Below, in pieces: positions 25,733 through 35,197 of a DNA stretch of 64,000 nt (the first letter of the stretch is position 1; the number at the start of each line of letters is the position of its first letter). Under the pieces are notes generated by a model, which was not told the origin of the DNA, did no database searches, and saw only the letters and a list, made by a program, of their open reading frames with translations. The translations under genes and the position numbers were made by a program. Source of the DNA: Rhodanobacter_A agri (GTDB taxonomy: Bacteria > Pseudomonadota > Gammaproteobacteria > Xanthomonadales > Rhodanobacteraceae); assembly GCF_044904705.1 (NCBI RefSeq), contig NZ_JADIKL010000008.1, positions 124,001 to 188,000 on the forward strand, read 5' to 3'.

Positions 25733-26599
25733 TCAGGGTGCGCCTGCCAGTTTGCGGGATTGCAGCCACCACTCGAACTCCTGCAGCCAGTGCGCGCTGC
25801 TGGTGTCCGGTTGCCGTGCCGAGAAGCCGTGGCCGCCGGCGTCGTAGATATGGGCTTCCGGGTTGTCGCCGGCCTTGACCAGGGCCTGGTAGAAGCGCGC
25901 CATCGCGTCGCCGGCAATGGCGTCGTCCTGCGCCCAGGCCATGAAGACCGGCGGCAGGCCGGCAGGGACGGGCGGCATGGACTCGAAGGGTGCGCCATAG
26001 ATCAGCGCCGCGAAGTCCGGACGCAGCGTGGGGTCTTTCTGTACCAGCACCTCGCTGGCGATCATGCCGCCGGCGGAGAAGCCGAGCAGGCCGAGCCGGT
26101 TCGGCGCCACGCCCCATGCCTTCGCATGACCGCGCACCAGCCGGATCGCCTGGGCGGCGTCGGCGATGCCCCAGCGGCAGGCCTGGTCCTCGCTCAGATC
26201 CTTCGGCATGCCTTGCGCGGCCTTGTGCTGGAGGCGGTACTTCAGCACGAAGGCGGCGATGCCCATGCGTTGCAGCTCGCGCGCCACGTCCCTGCCTTGC
26301 TCGTCCATCACCAGCGCGATGCAGGCGCCGCCCGGCGCGATCACCACGCCGGTGCCGGTGGCGTGGCCGTGTTCGGGCAGGTAGACGGCGAGCGTCGGCG
26401 TCACCACGTCCTCGATCACGGTGCCGATGGACCGGTGGTCGACCTGCTGGTGCGGGAACGCCTGCTCTTGCCACGTCCAGTGTTCCGAGCCGGGCGCGAC
26501 GCCGGGCCAGAGCTTGACGACATCCTGCGCAAGGGCGTGCCCGCCGGCCAGCCAGCAGGTGAGGGCGAACGCGAATCGCGGAAGGGACGCGCGCATCAT
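25733..26599 (-). CDS. Secreted alpha/beta hydrolase (esterase, acetyl xylan esterase-like)
   Basis: Exported esterase of 288 residues. The signal peptide covers about residues 1-23 (MMRASLPRFAFALTCWLAGGHALAQ). The mature protein starts KLWPGVAPGSE, a block typical of BD-FAE/endo-xylanase-like esterases. GVVIAPGGACIALVMDEQG gives the oxyanion hole; the catalytic serine is in LLGFSAGGMIAS, the acid in AQDDAI and the histidine in DAGGHGFSA. It probably deacylates polysaccharide or a small ester in the periplasm. Start at 26599 is chosen for the signal peptide; a second ATG follows directly. It has its own terminator. Confidence 0.88.
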   Translation of the reverse strand: MMRASLPRFAFALTCWLAGGHALAQDVVKLWPGVAPGSEHWTWQEQAFPHQQVDHRSIGTVIEDVVTPTLAVYLPEHGHATGTGVVIAPGGACIALVMDEQGRDVARELQRMGIAAFVLKYRLQHKAAQGMPKDLSEDQACRWGIADAAQAIRLVRGHAKAWGVAPNRLGLLGFSAGGMIASEVLVQKDPTLRPDFAALIYGAPFESMPPVPAGLPPVFMAWAQDDAIAGDAMARFYQALVKAGDNPEAHIYDAGGHGFSARQPDTSSAHWLQEFEWWLQSRKLAGAP

Positions 26600-26667
26600 G
26601 GGAAGCCGCTCCGGAGGAGGCTGCGTGCACGATACTCGCGCGGGGCTGGGGCGAACCGTGCCGGTAG

Positions 26668-28557
26668 TTATACCTCCAGCGTGGCGAGGTCGCCCTTTTC
26701 CTCCAGCCATGCCTTGCGGTCGCTGGCGCGCTTCTTGGCCAGCAGCAGGTCCATCATCTTCGCGGTGCCGTCGTCGCCGTCCACGGTGAGCTGAACCAGG
26801 CGGCGCGTATCGGGATGAATGGTGGATTCGCGCAGCTGCGGCGGGTTCATCTCGCCCAGGCCCTTGAAGCGGGTAACGGCGACCGCGCCCTTCATTTTCT
26901 CGCGCTCGATCTTCTGCAGCATCGCCTGCTTCTCGTTCTCGTCGAGGCAGTAGAACACCTGCTTGCCCACGTCGACGCGGAACAGGGGCGGCATCGCCAC
27001 GAACACATGGCCTTCGCTGACCAGGTGCGGGAAATGCTTGAGGAACAGCGCGGAGAGCAAGGTGGCGATGTGCAGGCCGTCGGAGTCGGCATCGGCAAGG
27101 ATGATCACCTTGCCGTAGCGCAGGCCGGTGAGGTCGTCCTTGCCCGGATCACAGCCGATCGCCACGGCGAGGTTGTGCACCTCCTCGGATGCCAGCACCG
27201 AGGTGGACTCCACCTCCCAAGTGTTGAGGATCTTGCCGCGCAGCGGCAGGATCGCCTGGAACTCCTTGTCGCGCGCCTGCTTGGCGCTGCCGCCGGCGGA
27301 GTCGCCCTCCACCAGGAACAGCTCGGTGCGGGAGAGGTCGGTGGAGGTGCAGTCGGCGAGCTTGCCGGGCAGGGCGGGGCCTTGCACGATCTTCTTGCGC
27401 ACCACCTGCTTGGCGGCCTTGAGCCGCGCGCTGGCGCGCTCGATGGCGAGTTGGGCGATGCGCTCGCCGAGATCCACGTGCTGGTTCAGCCACAGGCTGA
27501 AGGCGTCGTGGATCACGTTCTCCACCATGCCGGCGGCCTGGCGCGAGGACAGTCGCTCCTTGGTCTGGCCGGCGAACTGCGGATCGAGCAGCTTGGCGCT
27601 GAGCACGAAGGCGAGCCGCTCCCACACGTCCTCGGGCGCCAGCTTCACGCCACGCGGCAGCAGATTGCGGATGTCGCAGAACTCGCGGATGGCGTTGGTA
27701 AGGCCGGAGCGCAGGCCGTTGACGTGGGTGCCGCCTTGCGCGGTGGGGATCAGGTTGACGTAGCTCTCCTGCACCAGCTCGCCTTCCGGCAGCCAGGCCA
27801 GCGCCACGTCCATGCCTTCGGTGTCGCGCGCCACGTGGTGTACGAAGAGTTCCGCCGGCAGCGCCTCGCCGCCGTCCAGTTCGCCGCGCAAGTAGTCGCG
27901 CAGGCCGTCCTCGTAGAACCATTCGCTGGTTTCGCCGCTGGCCTCGTCGACGAGTTTCACGTTGAGGCCCGCGCACAGCACGGCCTTGGCACGCAGCAGG
28001 TGCTTGAGCCTGGACAGCGAGATCTTCGGCGAGTCGAAGTATTTCGGGTCGGGCCAGAAGTGTACGGTGGTGCCGGTCTTCTTCTTCGGCACCGTGCCGA
28101 TGATCTCCAGCTCGCTGACGCGGTCGCCGTGCTCGAACGCCATGCGGTATTCGTTGCCGTCGCGGCGGATGGTCACTTCCACGCGCTGCGACAGCGCATT
28201 CACCACCGACACGCCCACGCCGTGCAGGCCGCCGGAGAAGTTGTAGTTCTTGCCGCTGAACTTGCCGCCCGCGTGCAGGCGGGTGAGGATCAGCTCGACG
28301 CCGGGAATGCCTTCCTCGGGGTGGATGTCCACCGGCATGCCGCGGCCGTCGTCGGTGACCTCGACCGAGCCATCCGCGTGCAGCACCACTTCGATCGATT
28401 TCGCGTGGCCGGCCAGCGCCTCGTCCACCGAGTTGTCGATCACCTCCTGCGCCATGTGGTTCGGGCGGGTGGTGTCGGTGTACATGCCGGGGCGGCGCTT
28501 GACCGGATCCAGGCCGGAGAGGACTTCGATGTCGGCGGCGTTGTAGCGACTGCTCAT
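26668..28557 (-). CDS. parE: DNA topoisomerase IV subunit B
   Basis: ATPase subunit of topoisomerase IV, which decatenates daughter chromosomes with ParC. At 629 residues it matches ParE rather than the ~800-residue GyrB. The GHKL ATP site is complete: EVIDNSVDEALAGH, DDGRGMPVDIH and SGGLHGVGVSVVNALS. The TOPRIM domain has LVEGDSAGGSAKQ and the acidic ADADSDGLHIATL, then the C-terminal GLGEMNPPQLRE. It lies 87 bases downstream of the CHASE2 gene; parC is not present. Confidence 0.97.
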   Translation of the reverse strand: MSSRYNAADIEVLSGLDPVKRRPGMYTDTTRPNHMAQEVIDNSVDEALAGHAKSIEVVLHADGSVEVTDDGRGMPVDIHPEEGIPGVELILTRLHAGGKFSGKNYNFSGGLHGVGVSVVNALSQRVEVTIRRDGNEYRMAFEHGDRVSELEIIGTVPKKKTGTTVHFWPDPKYFDSPKISLSRLKHLLRAKAVLCAGLNVKLVDEASGETSEWFYEDGLRDYLRGELDGGEALPAELFVHHVARDTEGMDVALAWLPEGELVQESYVNLIPTAQGGTHVNGLRSGLTNAIREFCDIRNLLPRGVKLAPEDVWERLAFVLSAKLLDPQFAGQTKERLSSRQAAGMVENVIHDAFSLWLNQHVDLGERIAQLAIERASARLKAAKQVVRKKIVQGPALPGKLADCTSTDLSRTELFLVEGDSAGGSAKQARDKEFQAILPLRGKILNTWEVESTSVLASEEVHNLAVAIGCDPGKDDLTGLRYGKVIILADADSDGLHIATLLSALFLKHFPHLVSEGHVFVAMPPLFRVDVGKQVFYCLDENEKQAMLQKIEREKMKGAVAVTRFKGLGEMNPPQLRESTIHPDTRRLVQLTVDGDDGTAKMMDLLLAKKRASDRKAWLEEKGDLATLEV

Positions 28558-28644
28558 GCGGGGAGATTCTGGGGAGACAAGGCGGGCAGGATGCGGGCGC
28601 CGCCGGGCAGGGTCAAGCGTGGCCGGCGTGCGTCGTGCCGTCGA

Positions 28645-29862
28645 TCAGGCGGCAAACCCCGTGGCGATCCGGCGCCGGTGCTGGCGGCGACGCGTGAGCA
28701 CGTCCAGTCGCGCCAGCAGCCACAGCAGGGCCGTACCGCCCAGCATCAACAACACACAGGCCGCGGGCGGCCACCACAGATGGGCGAGACGCAGCAACAG
28801 CACGCTGAGCAGCAGGCAGGCGAGGCTGGACACGGCCGCCGCACGCCAGGCGCGATGCAGGCCGGGCAGGCCGTACAGCCCCAGCGGCAACAGCAGCAGC
28901 GAAGCCCCGAGCAGGAATTGCCCGGCAAGATTCAGCGGCAGGATGGTCTCGCCACGGCGCAGGGCGGCCAGCACATTGGCCTGGTATTCCACACCCGGTA
29001 TGTTGCCGTCGGGCGTGTTGATGATGTCGCCCATGCCCTCGGCGGTGGCGCCGACCAGCACCAGCCGCCCCTTGAGCAGTGCGGCAGGTACCTTGCCGTT
29101 TAGCACGTCGGCGTAGGACACCCGGCCGAAGCTGCCGTCCGGGCCGGCATAGCGCAGCCGCACCAGATTGTCGCGCTCCCACAGATAAGGCGAGCGCGGG
29201 TCGAGGGCATTGTCGCGCAGGCCAGGCAGCACCTTGCTGCCGGCATCGCGATCCAGCCGCGCCAGTGCCAGCGCCAGCGAGGGCCAGTACGGACTGCCGA
29301 GACCGGCCATCAGATAGGCGCTGCGCACCACGCGATCGTCGTCCACCGCCACGTCCACCTGGCCCATCGCCGCGGCGGCCTTCGCCACGGCCGGGATCGG
29401 CAGGATCTCCTGCAGCATGCCGCCCAGTTCCTGGGCTTCGGCAAACACCGGCATCACCACGCGGCCGTTGCGCGCGATGGCGGCGGCGAACGCCTGGTCG
29501 TTCTGCAGGTGGGCCACATTGGGTTCGGATACGGTGACGTCCATGCCGATGCCGCGCACACCTGCGGCGGTGAGCCGGTCGATCAGCCGTGCATGCAGTT
29601 CGCGCGGCCAAGGCCAGCGCCCCAGCGCGTCGAGGCTGGCCGGATCGATCGCCACGATGACCACATCGTTGCCGGGATCCCAGCCCCAGTGACGCATGTG
29701 GAGGTCGTACAGCGCGTGGTCCAGCCGTGCGGCGCGGTTGCTGGCCATCAACAGCGCAAGCACGCCGACTGCCAGCGCCCAAACCACCATGCGTACCAGC
29801 CACGCGAAGGGATCGAGGTAGCGTGGCGCGGCGTGGCGATCCGGCAGGGCGTGGTCGTGCAT
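28645..29862 (-). CDS. CHASE2-domain membrane protein lacking an output domain
   Basis: A 405-residue envelope sensor. One N-terminal helix (about 19-42) leads into a periplasmic CHASE2 domain of about 270 residues: VVIVAIDPASLDALGRWPWPRE, then GIGMDVTVSEPN, GQVDVAVDDDRVVRSAYL and LVLVGATAEGMGDIINTPDG with PGVEYQANVLAAL. Three closely spaced helices follow (about 300-385), ending in a short arginine-rich cytoplasmic tail (RRRQHRRRIATGFAA). In most CHASE2 proteins a cyclase or kinase follows the last helix; here nothing does. It is 25 bases from the LysM-FecR gene, an arrangement suggesting a joint sensing unit. Confidence 0.88.
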   Translation of the reverse strand: MHDHALPDRHAAPRYLDPFAWLVRMVVWALAVGVLALLMASNRAARLDHALYDLHMRHWGWDPGNDVVIVAIDPASLDALGRWPWPRELHARLIDRLTAAGVRGIGMDVTVSEPNVAHLQNDQAFAAAIARNGRVVMPVFAEAQELGGMLQEILPIPAVAKAAAAMGQVDVAVDDDRVVRSAYLMAGLGSPYWPSLALALARLDRDAGSKVLPGLRDNALDPRSPYLWERDNLVRLRYAGPDGSFGRVSYADVLNGKVPAALLKGRLVLVGATAEGMGDIINTPDGNIPGVEYQANVLAALRRGETILPLNLAGQFLLGASLLLLPLGLYGLPGLHRAWRAAAVSSLACLLLSVLLLRLAHLWWPPAACVLLMLGGTALLWLLARLDVLTRRRQHRRRIATGFAA

Positions 29863-29887
29863 GGCGGTCAGCGCATCCCGGTTCGCA

Positions 29888-31543
29888 TCACAACAGCAGC
29901 CACAGCGCGGCTGCGCCGCCGCCGCCCAGTGCGATACGGCAGGCGATGCAGGGCAGCTTCACCTTCTGCGCCGGACTCCAGGGGCCGGCGTAGCCGTCGG
30001 TGTCGATGGTGCGCACGCGCAGAAACCAGGTGCCGTGGGCGGGCTTGGGGATCTGCAGGGTCGGTTCCGCGACTGTCGTATCCAGCACAGGGTGGGCGAA
30101 GTCGAGGTCGCGCGCCATCTGCACGCGGTAATGCTGGCCGGGCAGGCCGGCCTGCCAGCCGAAGTCCATCTGCTTGCCGGAATGCTTGGGCGCGTTCATC
30201 GCCGGTACCGGCGGTTCGGCCACGCGGTCGAACGGCATCGGATCGCTGTACGGCCCCAGCTTGCCGTTGCGGTCGCGGCTGGCGATGCGCCACCAGTAGT
30301 GGCCAAGCGGCAGCGCCTGCGGTGCACGCACACCGTCGCCGGTGAGCGTGGCCTGCTCGCCCAGCAAGTGCTGGAACGCGTCGTCGCTGGCCAGCTGCCA
30401 CGCATACGAGGCCGCTTCGGTGTTCTCAGTCCAATGGAAATGCGGACGGGCGTCGCGCACCTTGCTCCCCGGCTGCGGCTCCATCACCAGCGGTGGCTGC
30501 GGATGCGCGCTGATCGTGATCGCGCAACTCGCATCCTCGCCTTCCAGCCGCTGCGCGTCGATGCCGTGCACGCGGATCGCGTAGTTGCCGTCGGGCAGGT
30601 CGGGCAGGTTGACACCTGTTTCGCTGACGACGCGATCCATCAGCAAGGCCTCGAACTGTTTGTCCGGCGCGACCTGCACACGGTATTGCGCCGCGCCGCG
30701 CAGCGCGGACCAGCGGAATGCCCAGGCGGCGCGGGTGACCGGCTGTTGCGGGCAGTGCAGATCTGGTACGGCAAGCAGGGGGCGTGGTTGGCCAGGATGC
30801 TGACCGGCGGCCACGATCGTGCCCTTGCCGGCGGGCAGCAACACGTGCCGGCGCGCCCCGTCGACATCGACGCGTCCGCCGAGCACCTCGGTCTGTGCGC
30901 GGTCATTGCCGTCGGCCGCCACGCGGAAATGCGTGCCGCGCACACTGGAGATCGAGCTCGGCGTTTGCACGCTGAAGTGCGCGGCGCCGTCGATATGGGT
31001 GACGTCGTTGACCAGGCGGCCGTGCTGCAGGCGCAGCCGGGTGTCCACCATGCCGGTGCGGCCGTAGGCGCTGAGGCGATCGAGTTCCAGTTCGCTGCCG
31101 CCCTGCATCAGCACACGCGAGCCGTCGGCGAACTGCAGGGTGAGGCTGGCGCCGTCGTCGGTGCTCAGGTGTGCACCCATGCCGTACGACATGCCGGCCT
31201 TGACGTCCTCAGACTGGGCCTGGGGGCTCTGTTGCGCGTGTGCGCTGCCGATCACCGCCACCACCGTGGCCTCGGCCGGCTGCACGCGCAGCCAGGCGAT
31301 CGGCACTTGCAGGCGCATGCCCGGCGGCAGGTGGTAGGGGTCGGCCACCTTGTTGTAGAGCTGCAACTGCTGCCACGACACGCCGGGTTTCAGGTAGCGC
31401 CGGGAGAGATCCCAGATGTTGTCGGTGGGTCGTACGCGATAGGTCCAGTCGGCTGCCTGCGCGCAGGGCAGCAAACCGATGGTCAGCAAGGCGAGCACGG
31501 CGAGCTTGCGGATCGGCGTCACGCATCCGGTCAGACGCTTCAT
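29888..31543 (-). CDS. LysM-FecR surface protein with Fn3-like repeats
   Basis: Exported 551-residue protein. A signal peptide covers about residues 1-31 (ends PCAQAADW). A LysM-type domain follows at about 33-85 (RVRPTDNIWDLSRRYL ... LQLYNKVADPYHLPPGM), likely to bind peptidoglycan. A FecR domain lies at about 110-240 (GASLTLQFADGSRVLMQGGSELELD; SSISSVRGTHFRV). Three repeated modules of Fn3 type follow, marked FRWSALRGAAQYRVQVAPD, FHWTENTEAASYAWQLASD and FGWQAGLPGQHYRVQMARD. The C-terminus is a hydrophobic glycine-rich segment after two cysteines. FecR/LysM proteins commonly neighbour CHASE2 proteins, as here, and may relay envelope state. Confidence 0.87.
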   Translation of the reverse strand: MKRLTGCVTPIRKLAVLALLTIGLLPCAQAADWTYRVRPTDNIWDLSRRYLKPGVSWQQLQLYNKVADPYHLPPGMRLQVPIAWLRVQPAEATVVAVIGSAHAQQSPQAQSEDVKAGMSYGMGAHLSTDDGASLTLQFADGSRVLMQGGSELELDRLSAYGRTGMVDTRLRLQHGRLVNDVTHIDGAAHFSVQTPSSISSVRGTHFRVAADGNDRAQTEVLGGRVDVDGARRHVLLPAGKGTIVAAGQHPGQPRPLLAVPDLHCPQQPVTRAAWAFRWSALRGAAQYRVQVAPDKQFEALLMDRVVSETGVNLPDLPDGNYAIRVHGIDAQRLEGEDASCAITISAHPQPPLVMEPQPGSKVRDARPHFHWTENTEAASYAWQLASDDAFQHLLGEQATLTGDGVRAPQALPLGHYWWRIASRDRNGKLGPYSDPMPFDRVAEPPVPAMNAPKHSGKQMDFGWQAGLPGQHYRVQMARDLDFAHPVLDTTVAEPTLQIPKPAHGTWFLRVRTIDTDGYAGPWSPAQKVKLPCIACRIALGGGGAAALWLLL

Positions 31544-31687
31544 GAAGTGTCCTGTAAAGTGCCGGGGCCCCCTGCGCCCGGGCAGTGCAAGCAGTTCGGT
31601 GCCTCACTTCCAGTGGCGGCGGCGTGCTGCGGGAATGCGTGCATTCTGCGGGATGGAGCACGAAATATCCACGCGCCGCCGCTTGAC

Positions 31688-34189
31688 TCAGACGTTCGTT
31701 TGTTCCACCCGGTTCAGCAATTGGCGCATGGCATCGACATAGGAAGCCAGTCCGGGCAACGTGGCGTTCTCGCCCGCGCGCAGGCTTTCCAGCCGTTGCC
31801 GCCCTTCCTCGATCAGTGGGTCGTCGAGCACTAGCGGCAGTGCGCCCAAAAGACGATGCAGGCGTTGCCACGCGCTCTCGGAGTCGTTCCGGGCGATCGC
31901 GACGGACAGTTCGTCCAGGTCGTCGCGGCTGGTGGCGATCAGCATCGGCAGCAACTGGCGGCGCCATGTATCGGGAGCGATATCGGCACCAGTGTCGTCG
32001 GAGCCGGAGGGGAGGGAGGATGCCTGGGCGCCGGCTCCCGCGGCATCGGTTGTATCGCTGTCGCCGCCATCCAGCCATTGTTCGAGCTTCCGTTCCAGCG
32101 GCTCCAGCTGCAAAGGTTTGCTGAGGCAGTCGTCCATGCCGGCCTCGCGGCAGCGGACCAGCTCGCCGGCGAGCGCATTGGCGGTGGTCGCGACGATAGG
32201 CAGGCGTGCCGAAGCGCTGCCTGCGTGTTCGCGCTGGCGCCAGGCGGTCGCCAGCTCATAGCCGCTCATCCGCGGCATGTTGCAGTCGGTGAGCAGCAAG
32301 GCGTAACCGCCGCGTTGCAGGGCGGCCAGCGCGGCGTGCCCATTACTCACCATGTCGAAGGGCCAGCCCAGCAGTTCGAGCTGGCGCTGCATGAGTTGCT
32401 GGCCGACCGGGTGATCCTCGGCCACCAGGATGCGTTGCGTACGCCGGCGCGCCCGCTTCGAAGCCACCACGGAGCGAGGTGGACCGGGCGTTTCCTCCGT
32501 CGATGGGGCGCCGGATGCATGCCGTGGCGCCAGCGCCTGTGTGCAGGCGCGCAGCAACGCCTGCCATCGCAACGGATTGGCGGCGAGCAGGATGCACTCG
32601 TCGTCCGTGGCGACGGCGGCTGCCGGCTCGTCGCGCATGGTGATGGCCACCACGCGGGCGGGAATGGCGTGCCCGCTGTCGCGGTCGTCCTCGTCCAGGA
32701 ACAGCAGGTCGGCGGCCATGCCGGTACGCAGCGGAAGAGTAGGGTCGATGCGCTCGACAGTCAGGCCGAGCGCGGCGAGGTGCTCCGCCAGCGCCGCAGC
32801 CGTTCCCGTCTCGCGCAGGCGCACGAGGGCATGGCGTGGCGCCGCGCCGGACAAGCCTTCGGGTTCGCGGCGCGCCACCGGCAGGCGTAACTGCAGCGTC
32901 ACCGTGGTGCCTTCGCCGGGGCGGCTCGCAAGCCCGATCTCGCCGTCCATCAGCTGCACCAGATGGCGGCTGATCGCCAGGCCAAGGCCGGTGCCGCCAT
33001 AGCGGTGTGCCGTCCAGTCCTCGGCTTGGCTGAACGGAGTGAACAGCGCGGCTTGTTTCTCCTCGGGAATGCCGATGCCGGTGTCGCTGACGGTGATGCG
33101 AAGCAGCTGCGTTCCGCCGTCGTCGCCGAGGACCCGCCAGGCGACCGCGATGCGTCCGCGCTCGGTGAATTTCGCGGCGTTGCCAAGCAGGTTCAACAGG
33201 ATTTGCCGAATGCGTACCCCGTCGCCCAGCAGCAGGCCGGCGGTGGCGGCGTCGACCAGCACGTCGACCTGCAACCCCTTGCGTCGCATCGAGGCGGCCA
33301 TCACGCCCACCACGTTGTCCACCAGGGTGCGCGGATCGAACGGTGCGCGGTCGAGCCGGAGGCTGCCGGCCTCCAGCTTGGAGAAATCCAGCACGTCGTT
33401 GAGGATCTGCAGCAGCACGGAGGCCGAATCCTCCACCGCATGCAGCAGCTCGCCTTGCGCGGCATCGAGTGGCGTTTGCTGCAGCAGTTCGAGCATGCCG
33501 ATCACGCCGTTCATCGGCGTGCGGATCTCATGGCTCATGGTGGCGAGGAAATCCGCCCGCGCTTTGGCGGCGCGTTCCGCGGCGTCGCGCGCCGCACGCA
33601 GCGCCTCGTCGTGCGCGCGGCTGCGCGAGGCGTCGAACAGGCAGCCGATCCACTGCACGCCGCCATCTGCCAGCGTCTGGGCGGCGAGCTCGAGGTGCAG
33701 CCATCGCATGCCTTCCGGTGCGCGCACGCGGAAATCCAGCATGCGCGATGGCGTCGGCGGGTCCGCTTGTGGCGACAGCTCCAGCAGTTGCGACAGCGGG
33801 AGAAGATCTTCCGGGTGAACACGTTCGCGGAACGAAGGGGCTTGCAGTGGATTCCCGCCGGACGGCAACGCCGCGGGCTCCAGCCCCGCCACGGCGGCCA
33901 GGTCGCCGGCCAGCGGGTCGAGTCGCAGTATGCCGTCCGGCGCCATGCGCAACATGAAGATCGCCACTGGCACATGCGTGGCGACGCCGCGCAAGTCTCG
34001 TTCGACGGCAAGGTAATGGCCGGCGCGACGCAGCATTCCGCGCTGTTTGCGGACATGCCACAGCAGCGCCAGCGCCAGCAGCGCCATCAGTACCAGCAAC
34101 GCGGCCAGCAGCAAGGTGGGGCCCTGCCAGGGGCCACTGGCGGTGTGCAACCAATCGGCTACGGGAAGAGAGGTGGCGGCCGTCTTCAT
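31688..34189 (-). CDS. Hybrid sensor histidine kinase (HisKA-HATPase-REC-Hpt-like)
   Basis: An 833-residue membrane kinase. One helix (24-46) has almost no periplasmic part before it, so the signal is probably cytoplasmic or relayed by a membrane partner. A PAS-like domain spans about 70-195. The phosphoacceptor is His220 in ATMSHEIRTPMNGV; the ATPase has NAAKFTERG, DTGIGIP and GTGLGLAIS. A degenerate receiver-like segment is followed by a true REC domain (VAEDHPVG; LLTDCNMPRMSGYE). The C-terminal ~90 residues resemble an Hpt domain with the histidine in WQRLHRLLGAL, the usual K-G being L-G. It is divergent from an RcsB-like regulator, as in BvgS/EvgS-type relays. Confidence 0.9.
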   Translation of the reverse strand: MKTAATSLPVADWLHTASGPWQGPTLLLAALLVLMALLALALLWHVRKQRGMLRRAGHYLAVERDLRGVATHVPVAIFMLRMAPDGILRLDPLAGDLAAVAGLEPAALPSGGNPLQAPSFRERVHPEDLLPLSQLLELSPQADPPTPSRMLDFRVRAPEGMRWLHLELAAQTLADGGVQWIGCLFDASRSRAHDEALRAARDAAERAAKARADFLATMSHEIRTPMNGVIGMLELLQQTPLDAAQGELLHAVEDSASVLLQILNDVLDFSKLEAGSLRLDRAPFDPRTLVDNVVGVMAASMRRKGLQVDVLVDAATAGLLLGDGVRIRQILLNLLGNAAKFTERGRIAVAWRVLGDDGGTQLLRITVSDTGIGIPEEKQAALFTPFSQAEDWTAHRYGGTGLGLAISRHLVQLMDGEIGLASRPGEGTTVTLQLRLPVARREPEGLSGAAPRHALVRLRETGTAAALAEHLAALGLTVERIDPTLPLRTGMAADLLFLDEDDRDSGHAIPARVVAITMRDEPAAAVATDDECILLAANPLRWQALLRACTQALAPRHASGAPSTEETPGPPRSVVASKRARRRTQRILVAEDHPVGQQLMQRQLELLGWPFDMVSNGHAALAALQRGGYALLLTDCNMPRMSGYELATAWRQREHAGSASARLPIVATTANALAGELVRCREAGMDDCLSKPLQLEPLERKLEQWLDGGDSDTTDAAGAGAQASSLPSGSDDTGADIAPDTWRRQLLPMLIATSRDDLDELSVAIARNDSESAWQRLHRLLGALPLVLDDPLIEEGRQRLESLRAGENATLPGLASYVDAMRQLLNRVEQTNV

Positions 34190-34406
34190 GTCAGGGCAGG
34201 CAGCGGGTGCGTGTGGGCGATGTCCGGAATCGTCGCCAGCGCATGGCGACGGCTCGATGGTTTCCCGGAATTTCCATGCGCATGACGGCATGCCTGGCTG
34301 GCTTCTGCATGGACATAGCCTGCAGGCCGGGTGGGGCGGCAGCAAGCCCCCCGTTCAGGCGGCCGGGTGGCGCTCGCGGCGCCGGGGCGGGTATGTTTGG
34401 GCCGCG

Positions 34407-34440
34407 GCCGCATAGATTGAGCCGCTGCCGTATAGATTCA
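34407..34440 (+). repeat. Direct repeat upstream of the first response regulator
   Basis: GCCGCATAGATTGA (34407-34420) and GCCGTATAGATTCA (34427-34440) are two near-identical 14-mers spaced 20 bases start to start. They end 18 bases before the response-regulator ATG, in the divergent promoter region shared with the hybrid kinase. TATAGATT/CATAGATT could also hold a -10. Two boxes on the same face of the helix suggest a regulator site. Confidence 0.5.
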
Positions 34441-34458
34441 GCGAAGAAGATGATCGAC

Positions 34459-35106
34459 ATGCGCATAGTGATCTGCGATGACCATCCGGTAGTGATCATG
34501 GGGGTCAAGGCGATCCTCGCTACCCAGGGCGATGCCTTCCAGGTGGTGGGCGAAGCGCATGGTGGCCAGCAGCTGCTGGACATGCTGGAAACCAGGCCGT
34601 GCGACCTGCTGATCACCGACTTCTCGATGCCGGGCGAAAGTCACCGGGACGACGGCCTGCCCATGCTGCGCAGGTTGCGCGAAACCTGGCCCGAGCTGCC
34701 GGTCATCGTGCTCACGATGATCCACAACTCCGCGCTGCTGCAAGGCATGCTCAAGCTGGGCGTGCAAGGCGTCGTGGACAAGACCGGCATGACCACCGAA
34801 CTGCTTCGCGCCATCGTCGCGATGTCCGCCGGGCGCAGTTACGTCAGCGCGGGCGTTTCCAGTGCGAACGACCAGGCCACAGAGGGTGCCGACGACAAGT
34901 CGGCGGCCATCGCGGCGCTCTCGGTGCGCGAGGCGGAGGTGGTGCGCCTGTATGCCCAGGGCCTCAAAGTCACCCAGATTGCCGAAACGGTGCAACGCAG
35001 CGTGAAGACGATCAGCAAGCAGAAAAACGACGCCATGCGCAAGCTCGGGCTGGAAAGCAATCGCGAGTTGTTCGAATTCGCCCGCGCCAACGGATTGCTT
35101 TCCTGA
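34459..35106 (+). CDS. NarL/RcsB-type response regulator 1
   Basis: Two-domain transcription regulator of 215 residues. The receiver has ICDDHPVV (acidic pocket), Asp54 in LLITDFSMPGE as phosphorylation site, and VLTM and the lysine in VVDKTG near its end. The LuxR-type helix-turn-helix (about 150-210) reads LSVREAEVVRLYAQGLKVTQIAETVQRSVKTISKQKNDAMRKLG. The TDxSMPG and VKTISxQK patterns are those of RcsB. The ATG at 34459 is preferred to 34450 because AAGAAG lies 9 bases before it. It is divergent from the hybrid kinase, its probable phosphodonor, and is paralogous to the second regulator. Confidence 0.92.
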   Translation: MRIVICDDHPVVIMGVKAILATQGDAFQVVGEAHGGQQLLDMLETRPCDLLITDFSMPGESHRDDGLPMLRRLRETWPELPVIVLTMIHNSALLQGMLKLGVQGVVDKTGMTTELLRAIVAMSAGRSYVSAGVSSANDQATEGADDKSAAIAALSVREAEVVRLYAQGLKVTQIAETVQRSVKTISKQKNDAMRKLGLESNRELFEFARANGLLS

Positions 35107-35197
35107 GGTGCGGGCGCTTCCCTCGGGGCACGCATCCCGAGGCCTGGGCCGGCCGGCGCGACCGCCCCTTGCACGATTGCTGCTGTCATCAGCCGAA

